64,000 nucleotides of DNA from DATJPD01 sp035506575. GTDB taxonomy: Bacteria; Pseudomonadota; Alphaproteobacteria; CACIAM-22H2. The notes under the pieces were generated by a model that was given only the letters and a program-made list of their open reading frames with translations, was not told where the DNA came from and ran no database searches. Position 1 is the first letter of the stretch, and the number at the start of each line of letters is the position of its first letter. Shown here piece by piece: positions 52,671 to 61,121 of this stretch. The stretch covers positions 1-64,000 of the forward strand of contig DATJPD010000038.1 of NCBI GenBank assembly GCA_035506575.1, written 5' to 3'. The translations under genes and the position numbers were made by a program.

Positions 52671-54272
52671 GTGGCGACGAACACCGATCTCATCGTGCGA
52701 ATGCTGAAACGGGCCGGGATCGGCGAGGGCTTCGGTATCCCGAGCGGCAACGTGATCCCGCTCATCGAATCCATGCGTGGCGGCGGCATGCGCTTCGTGC
52801 TGACGGCGCACGAGGGCTCGGCGGCATTCGCGGCGGACGTGATGGGCCGGATGACCGGCCGCCCCGGCCTCTGCATCGCCACGCACGGGCCGGGTGCCAC
52901 GAACCTCACCACCGGCGTGGGCTGCGCCTATCTCGACCGCTCGCCGTTGCTCGCAATCACCTGCAACATCCCCACGGCCCAGCTCGGGCGGCGCGTGCAG
53001 ATGCATATCCCGCATCACGATCTGTTCGCGCCGATCACCAAGGCGAGCCTCGAGCTCCGTCCCGGTGGCATCGCCACGACGATCGCCGAGGCGGTGCGCC
53101 TGGCGCTGACCGAGCCGGTGGGGCCGGTCCATCTCGATCTGCCCGAGGACGTGGCCATTGCCGAGACGAATGAAACCGAGGTCGACATCCCGCCTGCCGC
53201 GCGCCTGTCGCCACCCTCCAGGGAGGCGCTCGCCGAAGCGCGCAAGCTGATCGGCCGCGCCAGGCGGCCGATCGCCGTGATCGGCGCCTCCGCCATGCGC
53301 ATGCGGGAGCCGGCGCTGCTGCGGCGGTTCTTGGAGGCGCACGCGATGCCGTTCGCGACCACGACGATGGCCAAAGGGCTGGTCAATGAGGACCATAAGC
53401 TGTCTCTGGGCTGCATCGAGCGGGCGCGGCGCCAGGTGCAACGCGAGATGTTGCGCAGCGCCGACCTGATCATAGGTCTCGGTTACGACACGATCGAGGT
53501 CGAATACGAGGCATGGATCAAGGCCGTGCCGCTGCTGCACATCGATATCGCGCGGGCCGATGTCGATGCTTCCGTACGCGTGGCGCACGAGGTGGTGGGC
53601 GATCTCGACGCGGCACTCGAGGCGCTGGCCGCCGGCTCGGCCTCGAACGAGTGGACACCGGCCGCCATCTCGGCGCACCGCGAGCGCTTCCAGGCGAGCC
53701 TCAGGCCGCGCACGGCCGAGTTCAGCCCGCACCAGGCGATCGATGTGGTGCGCGCGGGTCTGCCGAAGGACGGCGTGCTCGCCTTCGACGTCGGCGCGCA
53801 CACGCACCAGATCGGCAGCCAGTGGACCGCGCACGCGCCGCGCACGTTCCTGATCACCAACGGCTGGTCGTCGATGGGCTTCGGCCTGCCGGCGGCGATC
53901 GCGGCCAAGCTGGCGCGGCCCGACCTGCCGGTTGTCGCGGTGATCGGCGACGGCTGCTTCCAGATGACGTGCGGCGAGGTGGCGGTCGCCAAGCGCTACG
54001 GGCTGGCGCTGCCGATCGTCGTGCTCGACGACCGCTGGCTGGCGCTCATCAAAGTGAAGCAGCAGCGCCGCAATTTCGCCCTCTATGGCACCGAGCTGCA
54101 GGAGGAACCCTACACGGCACCGCCCGCGCATTATTTCGGCGTACCCGCGGTCGGCGCCAGGACGCCGGATGAGCTTGCCGGGGCCCTCAAGAAGGCGCTC
54201 GCGACCGACGGACCAACCGTCATCGAGGCGGTTGTCGACGCCTCGCATTATACCGAGACGGTCTACGACTGA
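52671..54272 (+). CDS. Thiamine-diphosphate-dependent enzyme (acetolactate synthase/2-oxo acid decarboxylase-like)
   Basis: 533 residues from GTG 52671. The N-terminal Pyr domain has GIPSGNVIPLIESM and the catalytic Glu in LTAHEGSAAFAADVMGRMTGRPG. A central DHS-NAD/FAD-fold domain follows, then the PP domain with GDG at 426-428 (VIGDGCFQMTCGEVAVAKRYG). The usual NN metal/diphosphate motif reads VVLDDRWLALIK, that is Asp-Asp instead of Asn-Asn. It probably decarboxylates or carboligates a 2-oxo acid; the exact substrate is unknown. Convergent with the NitT/TauT-type binding protein with no gap. Confidence 0.9.
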   Translation: MATNTDLIVRMLKRAGIGEGFGIPSGNVIPLIESMRGGGMRFVLTAHEGSAAFAADVMGRMTGRPGLCIATHGPGATNLTTGVGCAYLDRSPLLAITCNIPTAQLGRRVQMHIPHHDLFAPITKASLELRPGGIATTIAEAVRLALTEPVGPVHLDLPEDVAIAETNETEVDIPPAARLSPPSREALAEARKLIGRARRPIAVIGASAMRMREPALLRRFLEAHAMPFATTTMAKGLVNEDHKLSLGCIERARRQVQREMLRSADLIIGLGYDTIEVEYEAWIKAVPLLHIDIARADVDASVRVAHEVVGDLDAALEALAAGSASNEWTPAAISAHRERFQASLRPRTAEFSPHQAIDVVRAGLPKDGVLAFDVGAHTHQIGSQWTAHAPRTFLITNGWSSMGFGLPAAIAAKLARPDLPVVAVIGDGCFQMTCGEVAVAKRYGLALPIVVLDDRWLALIKVKQQRRNFALYGTELQEEPYTAPPAHYFGVPAVGARTPDELAGALKKALATDGPTVIEAVVDASHYTETVYD

Positions 54273-55289
54273 TCAGCACGGCGGAGGTGCGGCCGCCACG
54301 AGCTTCGGGTCGACGGCCTTGAGCCCGTTCGGCCAGGTGAGCTTGGTGAAATCGACCGGCGCGTTCGTCACCTTGGCCCCTTGCGCCCAGTGGCTGAGGC
54401 TGCAGAAATCCGAGTAATAGATTTTGTCGAGGGCGATCGGCCGCATGTTGGTGTCCCACTGCTCGCGCGTCGCCTGTTCGCTGAGGCTGTAGGTCTTCTG
54501 GGCGTAGGCGGCGACGGCGGCGAAGTCATGCTCGGCCTTGTCTTTGCCCTTCAACACCGCGCGTAGGAACCGCGTCACGGTATCGGCTCCCTCTGGTGTG
54601 CCGAGAAATTGCGGCCGGGCGCCGGCGACCAGATAACCCTGGATATAGCCGGTGGCATCGCTCAGGTAGTGCGCGTCGTTCGGGCAGATCTCCAACGTGC
54701 GCGACCCGATCGGCTGCCAGATGAAGAATGCCGCGATGTCGCCGCGGCAGAGTGCTGCCGGCAGCAGTTGCGTGTCGAGGTTCTTGACCGTGACTTGGGC
54801 CGGATCGACGTGGTTCTTCGTCAGGTATTCCGAAATGAACCACGAGCCGGTCGAGCCGACACGTGTCGCGATGGTCTTTCCGGCCAGATCCTGCGGCTTC
54901 TTGATCTCCTTGCGGGCGACCGCAACGTATCCCTTGCTGTCGCGTTCGATGGCTGCGAAGGTCTGGTATTGGCCCGGGTTGTCGAGAAAATAAGACACGC
55001 TTGGCAGGTCGCCGGTCATGACGATGTCGCCTTGTCCGGTCTTGAAGGTCTGGAACGCCGTCGTGCCGGACGGGAAAACCCGATAGTCGACATCGAGCCC
55101 CTCGGCTTTGAAGTAGCCTTCGGACAGGGCCATCCAGATCGAATCGTTGTTCACCGACGGCTGGCCGAACAAGGTCACCTTTTTCAGCTCAGCCGCCTCC
55201 GCCTGGAATGGTGAGAACGTGATCGCGGCCGTGGCCGCAAGCGCGCCGACGACGGCCGCCTTCAAGCTGAGCTTGCGCTGTCTATTCAT
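54273..55289 (-). CDS. NitT/TauT-type ABC transporter substrate-binding protein
   Basis: 338 residues with a Sec signal (AAVVGALAATAAITF..., cleavage around AEA|AELKK). SsuA/THI5-like fold: KKVTLFGQPSVNNDSIWMALSEGYFKAEGLDVDYRVF, GDIVMTGDLPSVSYF, VARKEIKKPQDLAGKTIATRVGSTG. Binds a sulfonate, nitrate, thiamine precursor or similar small molecule. Last gene of its operon after ATPase and permease. Its two C-terminal Cys (CSLSHW, PPC) are unusual but not diagnostic. Confidence 0.9.
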   Translation of the reverse strand: MNRQRKLSLKAAVVGALAATAAITFSPFQAEAAELKKVTLFGQPSVNNDSIWMALSEGYFKAEGLDVDYRVFPSGTTAFQTFKTGQGDIVMTGDLPSVSYFLDNPGQYQTFAAIERDSKGYVAVARKEIKKPQDLAGKTIATRVGSTGSWFISEYLTKNHVDPAQVTVKNLDTQLLPAALCRGDIAAFFIWQPIGSRTLEICPNDAHYLSDATGYIQGYLVAGARPQFLGTPEGADTVTRFLRAVLKGKDKAEHDFAAVAAYAQKTYSLSEQATREQWDTNMRPIALDKIYYSDFCSLSHWAQGAKVTNAPVDFTKLTWPNGLKAVDPKLVAAAPPPC

Positions 55290-55310
55290 CTGAGTCTCCC
55301 CGGTTCGGTT

Positions 55311-56168
55311 TTAGGTGAGGGCTACGTACGACATGTAACGCGAGAGCATGCGGTCGACGATGATGCGGAACACGCGATCGAAGACGAATCCCAAGAGGCA
55401 GATCGTCAGGAGTGCCACGAAGATACGGTTCGTCTGCAGCAGCATCGACGAATTCTGCAGCAGGAAGCCTATGCCCGAATCGGCGGCAAGGATCTCGGCC
55501 GGGATGATGCTCATGAACGACGACGCCATCGCGATGCGCATGCCGGTCACGATGTAGGGCGCAGCCGACGGGATCACGACGAGGACGAAGATCTGCAGCC
55601 GGCTGGCGCCGAGGCATTCGGCTGCGCGCTGGCGGATGACGGGGGCGCGCCACACGCCGGCGACCGTGTTGATCAGCACGATGAAGAACGTTCCCCAGAA
55701 GATCAGGAAGTACTTCGACATCTCACCGATGCCGAACCAGATCACGGCGATCGGGATCATCGCGGTCGGCGACAGGTAGCGCAGCAGTTCAACGATCGGA
55801 TCGAGGAGCTCGTTGAGCAGACGGACACGCCCGAGCAGAACGCCCAGGACGATTGCGACGGCGGAGCCGCTCACGAAGCCGACCGAGACCCGCGACAGAC
55901 TGATCGCGACGTCGCGCAGGATCTCGCCGCTTTCGATCATCGGGATCGCGGTCTTGAATACGATCAGGGGCGGGGGAATCAGGAATGGGTTGAAGATGAA
56001 GGTGGACAGGATTTGCCAGGTCGCGAATCCGACGATGATCGAGGCGACGAACAGGAGGAGTCCGCGCAATCGCAGCCAGGCCCACGCGAGATGCGCGGCC
56101 AGCGGCAGCGGCGGCGAGGCCGTCGCGCCCTGCTGCTTTAGACGGACTGTGTCGCTGGCGGGCGGCAT
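55311..56168 (-). CDS. NitT/TauT-type ABC transporter permease
   Basis: 285 residues with about six transmembrane helices. The BPD_transp_1 EAA motif region is RQRAAECLGASRLQIFVLVVIPSAAPYIVTGMRIAM. The C-terminal helix has ICLLGFVFDRVFRIIVDR. Begins directly where the ATPase stop ends (56168/56169). Confidence 0.92.
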   Translation of the reverse strand: MPPASDTVRLKQQGATASPPLPLAAHLAWAWLRLRGLLLFVASIIVGFATWQILSTFIFNPFLIPPPLIVFKTAIPMIESGEILRDVAISLSRVSVGFVSGSAVAIVLGVLLGRVRLLNELLDPIVELLRYLSPTAMIPIAVIWFGIGEMSKYFLIFWGTFFIVLINTVAGVWRAPVIRQRAAECLGASRLQIFVLVVIPSAAPYIVTGMRIAMASSFMSIIPAEILAADSGIGFLLQNSSMLLQTNRIFVALLTICLLGFVFDRVFRIIVDRMLSRYMSYVALT

Positions 56169-56933
56169 TTACGCCACCTGCGCCAAATCGTGGGAGAGCA
56201 ACGCCTCGATGTCCTTGAATAGTCCCGCGGCGCGCGGATCGGCGAGGTCGCGGGGCCGCGACAGGTCGACCCGGACCATGTCGGTGATGATCGAGCCGGG
56301 GCCCACCGACATGACGCAGATCCGGTCAGCCAGCGCGATCGCCTCGCTGATGTCATGCGTCACGAAGACAACCGTCGTCTGTGTGCGCTGCCAGATATCG
56401 AGGAGAAAAGCGTGCATCCGGCGCCGCGTCAGTGCGTCGAGGGCGGCGAACGGCTCGTCCATCAGAAGGACCTTGGGCTCGACGGCGAGCGCGCGCGCGA
56501 TCTGCAGGCGCTGACGCATCCCACCCGATAATTGCGCCGGGAATTTCTGGCGATGCTCCGCAAGATCGACCATCGCCAGGTATTTGCCGATGATCGCGGG
56601 CCAGTGGTGCTTGGGCACTCTGCGCACGCGCAAGGCAAAGCGCACGTTCTCTTCGGCCGTGAGCCAGGGCAGCAATGCCGCGCCGGCGTCCTGGAAGAAC
56701 ATCACGCGGTCGCGGCCGGCACCGCGGATGGGTGCGCCGTCGAACTCAACCGTGCCGGCGCTGACCGCGTCGAATCCGGCGAGGATGTTCAGCAAGGTGG
56801 ATTTGCCGCAGCCCGAAGGGCCCAGCAGACACACGAATTCGCCGGTCGAGACCTCGAGGTCGATGCCGCCGAGCGCCACGTAACCGTCGCCGGCGGTGCC
56901 AAAGACTTTCCGAACGCCGCTGACTCTTAACAA
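56169..56933 (-). CDS. NitT/TauT-type ABC transporter ATPase
   Basis: 254 residues. Walker A GPSGCGKSTLL, signature LSGGMRQRLQIARAL, Walker B VLLMDEPFAALDALT, switch VTHDISEAIAL. SsuB/TauB-like. First gene of the operon, divergent from the triple-Rid gene over a 118-bp region with two inverted repeats. Confidence 0.93.
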   Translation of the reverse strand: MLRVSGVRKVFGTAGDGYVALGGIDLEVSTGEFVCLLGPSGCGKSTLLNILAGFDAVSAGTVEFDGAPIRGAGRDRVMFFQDAGAALLPWLTAEENVRFALRVRRVPKHHWPAIIGKYLAMVDLAEHRQKFPAQLSGGMRQRLQIARALAVEPKVLLMDEPFAALDALTRRRMHAFLLDIWQRTQTTVVFVTHDISEAIALADRICVMSVGPGSIITDMVRVDLSRPRDLADPRAAGLFKDIEALLSHDLAQVA

Positions 56934-56971
56934 CGCCGCTCTCCCGGCCCGGGTGCTTCCGCCGCATATGC

Positions 56972-57026
56972 TTGCAAACTCTATACCCGGTGTATAGTGG
57001 GCGCACGGACTAGTTCTGACTAGTCA
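56972..57026. promoter_or_regulatory. Divergent promoter with CTATAC-N5-GTATAG repeat and ACTAGT operator pair
   Basis: CTATAC (56981-56986) and GTATAG (56992-56997) form an inverted repeat that overlaps a plus-strand -10 (TATAGT, 56993-56998) and a minus-strand -10 (TATAGA, 56984-56979). Just downstream, GACTAGT occurs twice at exactly 10-bp spacing (57008-57014 and 57018-57024), and TGACTAGTCA (57017-57026) is a perfect palindrome. This layout looks like operators for one or two regulators (TetR/GntR-like) acting on both the transporter and the triple-Rid/quinone-reductase unit. The motifs are seen; the regulators are unknown. Confidence 0.5.
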
Positions 57027-57051
57027 GTCAACAGGCGGCGGGAGGCGTTCC

Positions 57052-58329
57052 ATGGCGGATATCGAGGTGCGTGCGGTCGAGCATTTGGCCGGGACCGGCA
57101 TCAGCTACGCCTACGCGGTCAAAGCCGGGCCATGGCTCTTCCTGACCGGGCACGAGGCATTCGATTTCGAGGCAGGACCCGTCCCCGAGGTCGAGGGGCC
57201 GGCCGGCTTTCCGTCGTTCGGAGCGCCGCGTCTCAAGCGCGAGGCCGAGTACGTCATCCGCCGGATGCGCCGCGTGCTCAAGGAGTTTGGCTCGGATCTC
57301 GGCCACAGCGTGCGCGTCGACCAATATTATCCGATGCCCGATGCGGTCCGCGCCTACCAGCTGGCGCGCCATCAGGAGTTCGGCGACTACATCCCGCCGA
57401 GCACCTCGGTCGTGATAGAGCGCTGCCTGGGCGCCAGGTCGCATATCTCGATGTCGATGATCGCCGTGGTGCCTGGAAAGGATCACGCGATCCAGCGCCT
57501 CTACCCCAAAGAGGTGCCTGTACCGGTCGGCTCGCACTTCGTGCCGGCGATCACCTGCAACGATTTCGTGTTCGTCGCCGGGCAAATGGCCAGCGACGAA
57601 AACGCGGTCGACGCGAGCCTGCGCATGCCGCCAGGCCGCAATTGGGGCGGGCCGTCCGCGCTGCGCAAGCAGACCGAGTTCGTGATCAAGCAGCGCCTCG
57701 AGCCGGCGCTCAAGGCCGCCGGCGTGACCTGGGCGCACGCGCTTAAAGCCCAGATCTACGTCCCTTCGGCGGCGGACATTCCGGATTGCCTCGACGTCTG
57801 GTTCCGTCACCTCGGTGACGTACCATGCGCCGTGTCGATCATGCCGACCAAAGGCTTTGGCTTCGTCGAGGGAATCGTCGAGATCAATCTGATCGCGCTG
57901 CGCGACGGCGCCAAGCGCAAAAAGGAGATCCTGAAGGTCGACGTTCCGCCGATGGCGGCCTACGGCCCGTGCATCCGCGCGGGCGACCTCGTGTTTCCGT
58001 CCGGGCTGATGGCGATCGGCGCCGACGGGGCGGTGGTTGGAGCGGGCCGCTCATCCGCACTTGACGGCTTGAACCATGCCGCGCAGGCCCAAGGGTTGGC
58101 TGTGCTGGATAGCGCGGCAGCGGTCTGCAAAGCCGCCGGGACCACCTCCGCCAACATCGTGCGCGCGCAATATTTCATGGCGGACGCGCGAGATTTCCCT
58201 GCCGTAGCGCTGGCATGGACGAGCCGGCACGGCAAGCAACCGCATCCGTTCGTCTGCGTGCAGGTACCGGCGCCCATGGCCGCGCCAGGGGCGGTGCTGA
58301 CAGCCGATTTCTGGATCTACGCGCCTTAG
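57052..58329 (+). CDS. Triple-Rid-domain protein (three YjgF/UK114 domains in tandem)
   Basis: 425 residues containing three Rid-like domains, about 10-150 (WLFLTGHEAFD, VRVDQYYPMPDAVR, ISMSMIAVV), 160-290 (FVFVAGQMASDE, VEINLIAL) and 300-425 (LVFPSGLMAIGADGAVVG, VRAQYFMADARDFPAV). Rid proteins usually have one domain and form trimers, so this chain may fold as an internal pseudo-trimer. The Arg of canonical RidA (PARSCVEV) is replaced in all three: PPSTSVVI, PCAVSIMP, PHPFVCVQ. Imine deamination is therefore unlikely. Divergent from the NitT/TauT transporter and 16 bp upstream of a quinone-reductase-like gene. Confidence 0.85.
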   Translation: MADIEVRAVEHLAGTGISYAYAVKAGPWLFLTGHEAFDFEAGPVPEVEGPAGFPSFGAPRLKREAEYVIRRMRRVLKEFGSDLGHSVRVDQYYPMPDAVRAYQLARHQEFGDYIPPSTSVVIERCLGARSHISMSMIAVVPGKDHAIQRLYPKEVPVPVGSHFVPAITCNDFVFVAGQMASDENAVDASLRMPPGRNWGGPSALRKQTEFVIKQRLEPALKAAGVTWAHALKAQIYVPSAADIPDCLDVWFRHLGDVPCAVSIMPTKGFGFVEGIVEINLIALRDGAKRKKEILKVDVPPMAAYGPCIRAGDLVFPSGLMAIGADGAVVGAGRSSALDGLNHAAQAQGLAVLDSAAAVCKAAGTTSANIVRAQYFMADARDFPAVALAWTSRHGKQPHPFVCVQVPAPMAAPGAVLTADFWIYAP

Positions 58330-58345
58330 ACGAGTTCTGCCGCCC

Positions 58346-59344
58346 ATGAAGGCGATCCGCATCCACGCGAACGGCGGCCCGGAGGTCATGCGCTGGGAGG
58401 ACGCCGAATTGCCGCCGCCTGCCGCGGGCGAGGTGCGCGTCCGGCACACTGCGATCGCGTTCAACTTTTCGGACATCAACGTCCGCCGTGGCGGCTTCTA
58501 TATCGCCAAGCCCGCGAGCTTCCCGCTGATCCTCGGCAACGAGGCGGCCGGCGTCGTGGCGGCTGTCGGCTCCGGCGTCACAGAAGTACGGCCGGGCGAC
58601 CGCGTCGCCTATGTCGGCACCGGCGGGCCGTTCTACGAGGAAACCGGCTCGTATGCCGAAGAGCGCAACGTCCCCGCCTCGTGTCTCATCAAGCTGCCCG
58701 ATGGCATTTCCGAACCGCAAGCGGCCGCGGTGCTGCTCAAGGGCCTGACCGCCTCGATGGTGATCAATCGCGTGTTCAAGCCCGGGCCCGGGGATACGAT
58801 CCTCATTCACGCGGTGGCGAGCGGGGTGGGGCTGCTGCTCTGCCAATGGGCGAAGCATCTGGGGGCGACGGTGATCGGCACCGCGGGCTCGCCTGATAAG
58901 GCCCGCATCGCCGCCGCGCACGGGTGCGATCACACGATCCTCTATCGCGACGTCGATTTTGTCGCGGCCGTAAAGGCGCTCACGGGGCACGGCGTCTCAG
59001 CCGTATTCGACGGCGTCGGCAAGGACACGTTCGTGGCCTCGCTCGATTGCGCGCGGCCGTTCGGGATGCTCGTGAACTACGGCAATGCGTCCGGTCACGT
59101 GCCGCCGATCGACCTCCTGCTGCTCGCGAAAAAGGGGTCGCTCTCGGTTTCGCGGCCCGGCTTCAGTCACCACATCGCCGACCCTTCGGCGCGCAAGACC
59201 GCGTGCGATGAGCTGTTCGATCTCGTCGCACGCGGCATCCTCGCGGTCAAAATCGGCCGGCGTTACCCGCTCCGCGATGCGGCAACAGCGCATCGCGACG
59301 TCGAAGCGCGCCAGACGGCCGGATCTGTCGTGCTGATTCCGTAA
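58346..59344 (+). CDS. NADPH:quinone reductase-like MDR oxidoreductase
   Basis: 332 residues of the zinc-independent medium-chain dehydrogenase (QOR) branch: GPEVMRWEDAELPPPAAGEVRV, AFNFSDINVRRGGFY, LGNEAAGVVAAVGSGVTEVRPGDRV. Its NADPH loop reads IHAVASGVGLLLCQWAKHLGATVIGTAGSPDKA. No zinc ligands. Reduces a quinone or an enone. Follows the triple-Rid gene by 16 bp, probably cotranscribed. Confidence 0.92.
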   Translation: MKAIRIHANGGPEVMRWEDAELPPPAAGEVRVRHTAIAFNFSDINVRRGGFYIAKPASFPLILGNEAAGVVAAVGSGVTEVRPGDRVAYVGTGGPFYEETGSYAEERNVPASCLIKLPDGISEPQAAAVLLKGLTASMVINRVFKPGPGDTILIHAVASGVGLLLCQWAKHLGATVIGTAGSPDKARIAAAHGCDHTILYRDVDFVAAVKALTGHGVSAVFDGVGKDTFVASLDCARPFGMLVNYGNASGHVPPIDLLLLAKKGSLSVSRPGFSHHIADPSARKTACDELFDLVARGILAVKIGRRYPLRDAATAHRDVEARQTAGSVVLIP

Positions 59345-59346
59345 GC

Positions 59347-59808
59347 TCAGGCCGTGCCGGCCGAGCACAGCTGCACCGACGTACCCTGCCGTGCGTAGAG
59401 CAGCACGTAGCGCTTGTCGCCGGCGTGATCGATCATGACTGTGAGCCGATCGCCCGTGCACGTCGCCGCCGCCGCTCCGGGCGCCGGCAGGTGCTTCTTC
59501 GCGGCACAATCGGCCACGCTCTTTGGCACATTGCCGGCGGCGGCTGGTGGGTTGTTGTTGACCGTGACGAAGTAGCTCTCGGCCTGTCCGCCTTTGACGT
59601 TGGCCTTGACCTCGAGGAGGCCGATGAACCGCGACCGGTACAGGCCGGCGGTCTGCACGCCATCTCCCATACCGGGCGCAAGCGGGCGGAAGTTGATCGC
59701 CGCACAGGCCGGCGGATCTTTGGCCTGCGACGGTGTGGGAGAAGCACAAAGGAGAAAGGCAAGGCTGGCCGCGGCGGTCAGAGCCGCGGCGGGTTTCGCT
59801 GTGAACAT
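59347..59808 (-). CDS. Small secreted protein of unknown function
   Basis: 153 residues with a signal peptide (FTAKPAAALTAAASLAFLLCASPTPSQA, cleavage after SQA). The mature part has four Cys (PACAAINF, ADCAAKK, ATCTGD, VQLCSAG), possibly two disulfides, and the pattern ESYFVTVNNNPPAAAGNVPKSVADC. No recognised domain. Convergent with the quinone-reductase gene (2 bp) and downstream of the FAD monooxygenase. Confidence 0.68.
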   Translation of the reverse strand: MFTAKPAAALTAAASLAFLLCASPTPSQAKDPPACAAINFRPLAPGMGDGVQTAGLYRSRFIGLLEVKANVKGGQAESYFVTVNNNPPAAAGNVPKSVADCAAKKHLPAPGAAAATCTGDRLTVMIDHAGDKRYVLLYARQGTSVQLCSAGTA

Positions 59809-59843
59809 TTGTTTTGGTCCTCGTGACGTCGGTTCTTGCCCCC

Positions 59844-59867
59844 GGAGGGTGTTCCTTTGACACCTCC
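59844..59867 (-). terminator. Hairpin after the FAD monooxygenase gene
   Basis: GGAGG(g)TGT (59844-59852) pairs with ACACCTCC (59860-59867), giving 8 bp with one bulged G, 19 bp after the stop of the monooxygenase on the minus strand. No U-run. It could end the transcript or separate it from the secreted-protein gene. Confidence 0.4.
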
Positions 59868-59886
59868 GCCGCGCAGGCGCAAGCCC

Positions 59887-61104
59887 TCACGGACGTCCGG
59901 GCATACGGCCGGCGGCGAGCTCGCGCAGGTCGGCATTGGCGGCGCTGTGCTCGCGCATGACCTGCTCGGCGCGCCGGTCACGCGTCTCGGTCACCTGCGC
60001 ACCGAGCTCGCGGCTGCGCGCCACGATCCAGTTTCCGAACCGGACCTGCTCCTCGTTGTAGCGGGCGAGACCGGACTCGATATCGGAACCGGCGCCGGTC
60101 AGGGAATCCGCGAGGCAGGCGGCATCGAGTGCCGCTTTGGTCACTCCGGCGCCGACATGCGGCCGCGCGACGAATGCGGCGTCGCCGAGCAGCGCCACGC
60201 GGCCGAAGACGATCTGCGGCGAGGCCAGGTCGTAGATGGGCTGGAAGAACGGCTGGGCGGCATGGACCATGATGGCGGCGATCTGTGGCGCCAGCTTGGC
60301 CTCTGCATCGGCCCTCATCGCGCCCAGGACCTCCGGGCGGATCAGAGGCGGAGGAATGCCGGCCTCGTAGTGGTGGCCGTCCGCGTCGGTGCACATCCGA
60401 GTCAGCGTCATTTCGTCCACCGGGCGATACCAGACAACGTTGTAGCCGCGCCGGCCGTGCGCCGTGCTGCCATCGGGCGCCGGGACCGGGTAGGCGAGCA
60501 GCATTTCACCTTTGGGCAGACAGAAGCTGTAGCGGTCGAAGACGAAGCTGCGCAGCCCGGCCGGGATCTCCCGCTCTTCGGCCATGCCGCGCCACGCGAC
60601 ATACCCGGCATAGGTCGGGCGCGCGCCGGGTAGGACCTGTGCGCGCACGGTCGAGCGCAGCCCATCCGCGCCGACGATGAGGTCGCCCTCGGCGCGCCGC
60701 CCGCCGGCGAACACCGCGGACGCGCGGCCGTTCTCGCTCTCGATTCGCTCGAGGCGCCAGCCGGCGCGGTAGCATTCGGCGGGCAGGGCGCGGCGCAGCG
60801 GCTGATAGACGCGCGACCAGGCGCTCATCACGCGCCGGATCGGCTGTTCATGGACGATCTGACCAGCGCGGTCGAGGCAGATGCAGGAGGTCACCTCGAC
60901 CCCCATCGTGTCGTCGATCGGCATCCCGAGCCGCCGCATGATCTCGTGCAGCGCGTCCTGTGTGCCGATGCCGGCGCCGCGGCCGGCCAAGTCCTCGACG
61001 TTGCGCTCGAACACCGTGACGCCCCAGCCGACCGAGCGCAGCAGATGGGCCGCGAACAGGCCGCCCACCGAGCCGCCGATGATCAGCGCATGTCCGCCGC
61101 TCAT
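59887..61104 (-). CDS. FAD-dependent aromatic monooxygenase, 2,6-dihydroxypyridine-3-hydroxylase-like
   Basis: 405 residues from ATG 61104; an alternative GTG at 61125 would overlap the isochorismatase stop by GTGA. FAD blocks: ALIIGGSVGGLFAAHLLRSVGWGVTVFER (GxGxxG-type), DLIVGADGLRS and RVALLGDAAFVARPHVGAG. The segment PTYAGYVAWRGMAEE and the late GDAAFVARPH parallel 2,6-dihydroxypyridine 3-hydroxylase, a single-component NAD(P)H-dependent enzyme of N-heterocycle catabolism. This is a likeness recalled, not an alignment run. Last catabolic gene of the right-hand run. Confidence 0.85.
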   Translation of the reverse strand: MSGGHALIIGGSVGGLFAAHLLRSVGWGVTVFERNVEDLAGRGAGIGTQDALHEIMRRLGMPIDDTMGVEVTSCICLDRAGQIVHEQPIRRVMSAWSRVYQPLRRALPAECYRAGWRLERIESENGRASAVFAGGRRAEGDLIVGADGLRSTVRAQVLPGARPTYAGYVAWRGMAEEREIPAGLRSFVFDRYSFCLPKGEMLLAYPVPAPDGSTAHGRRGYNVVWYRPVDEMTLTRMCTDADGHHYEAGIPPPLIRPEVLGAMRADAEAKLAPQIAAIMVHAAQPFFQPIYDLASPQIVFGRVALLGDAAFVARPHVGAGVTKAALDAACLADSLTGAGSDIESGLARYNEEQVRFGNWIVARSRELGAQVTETRDRRAEQVMREHSAANADLRELAAGRMPGRP

Positions 61105-61121
61105 GGCCTCAGCAGCCCCGG

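Noticed and set aside
52551..54248. Minus-strand extension of the ATZ/TRZ amidohydrolase up to 54248
   Set aside because: It lies antisense to the ThDP gene and lacks any domain; the family N-terminus begins at 52550.
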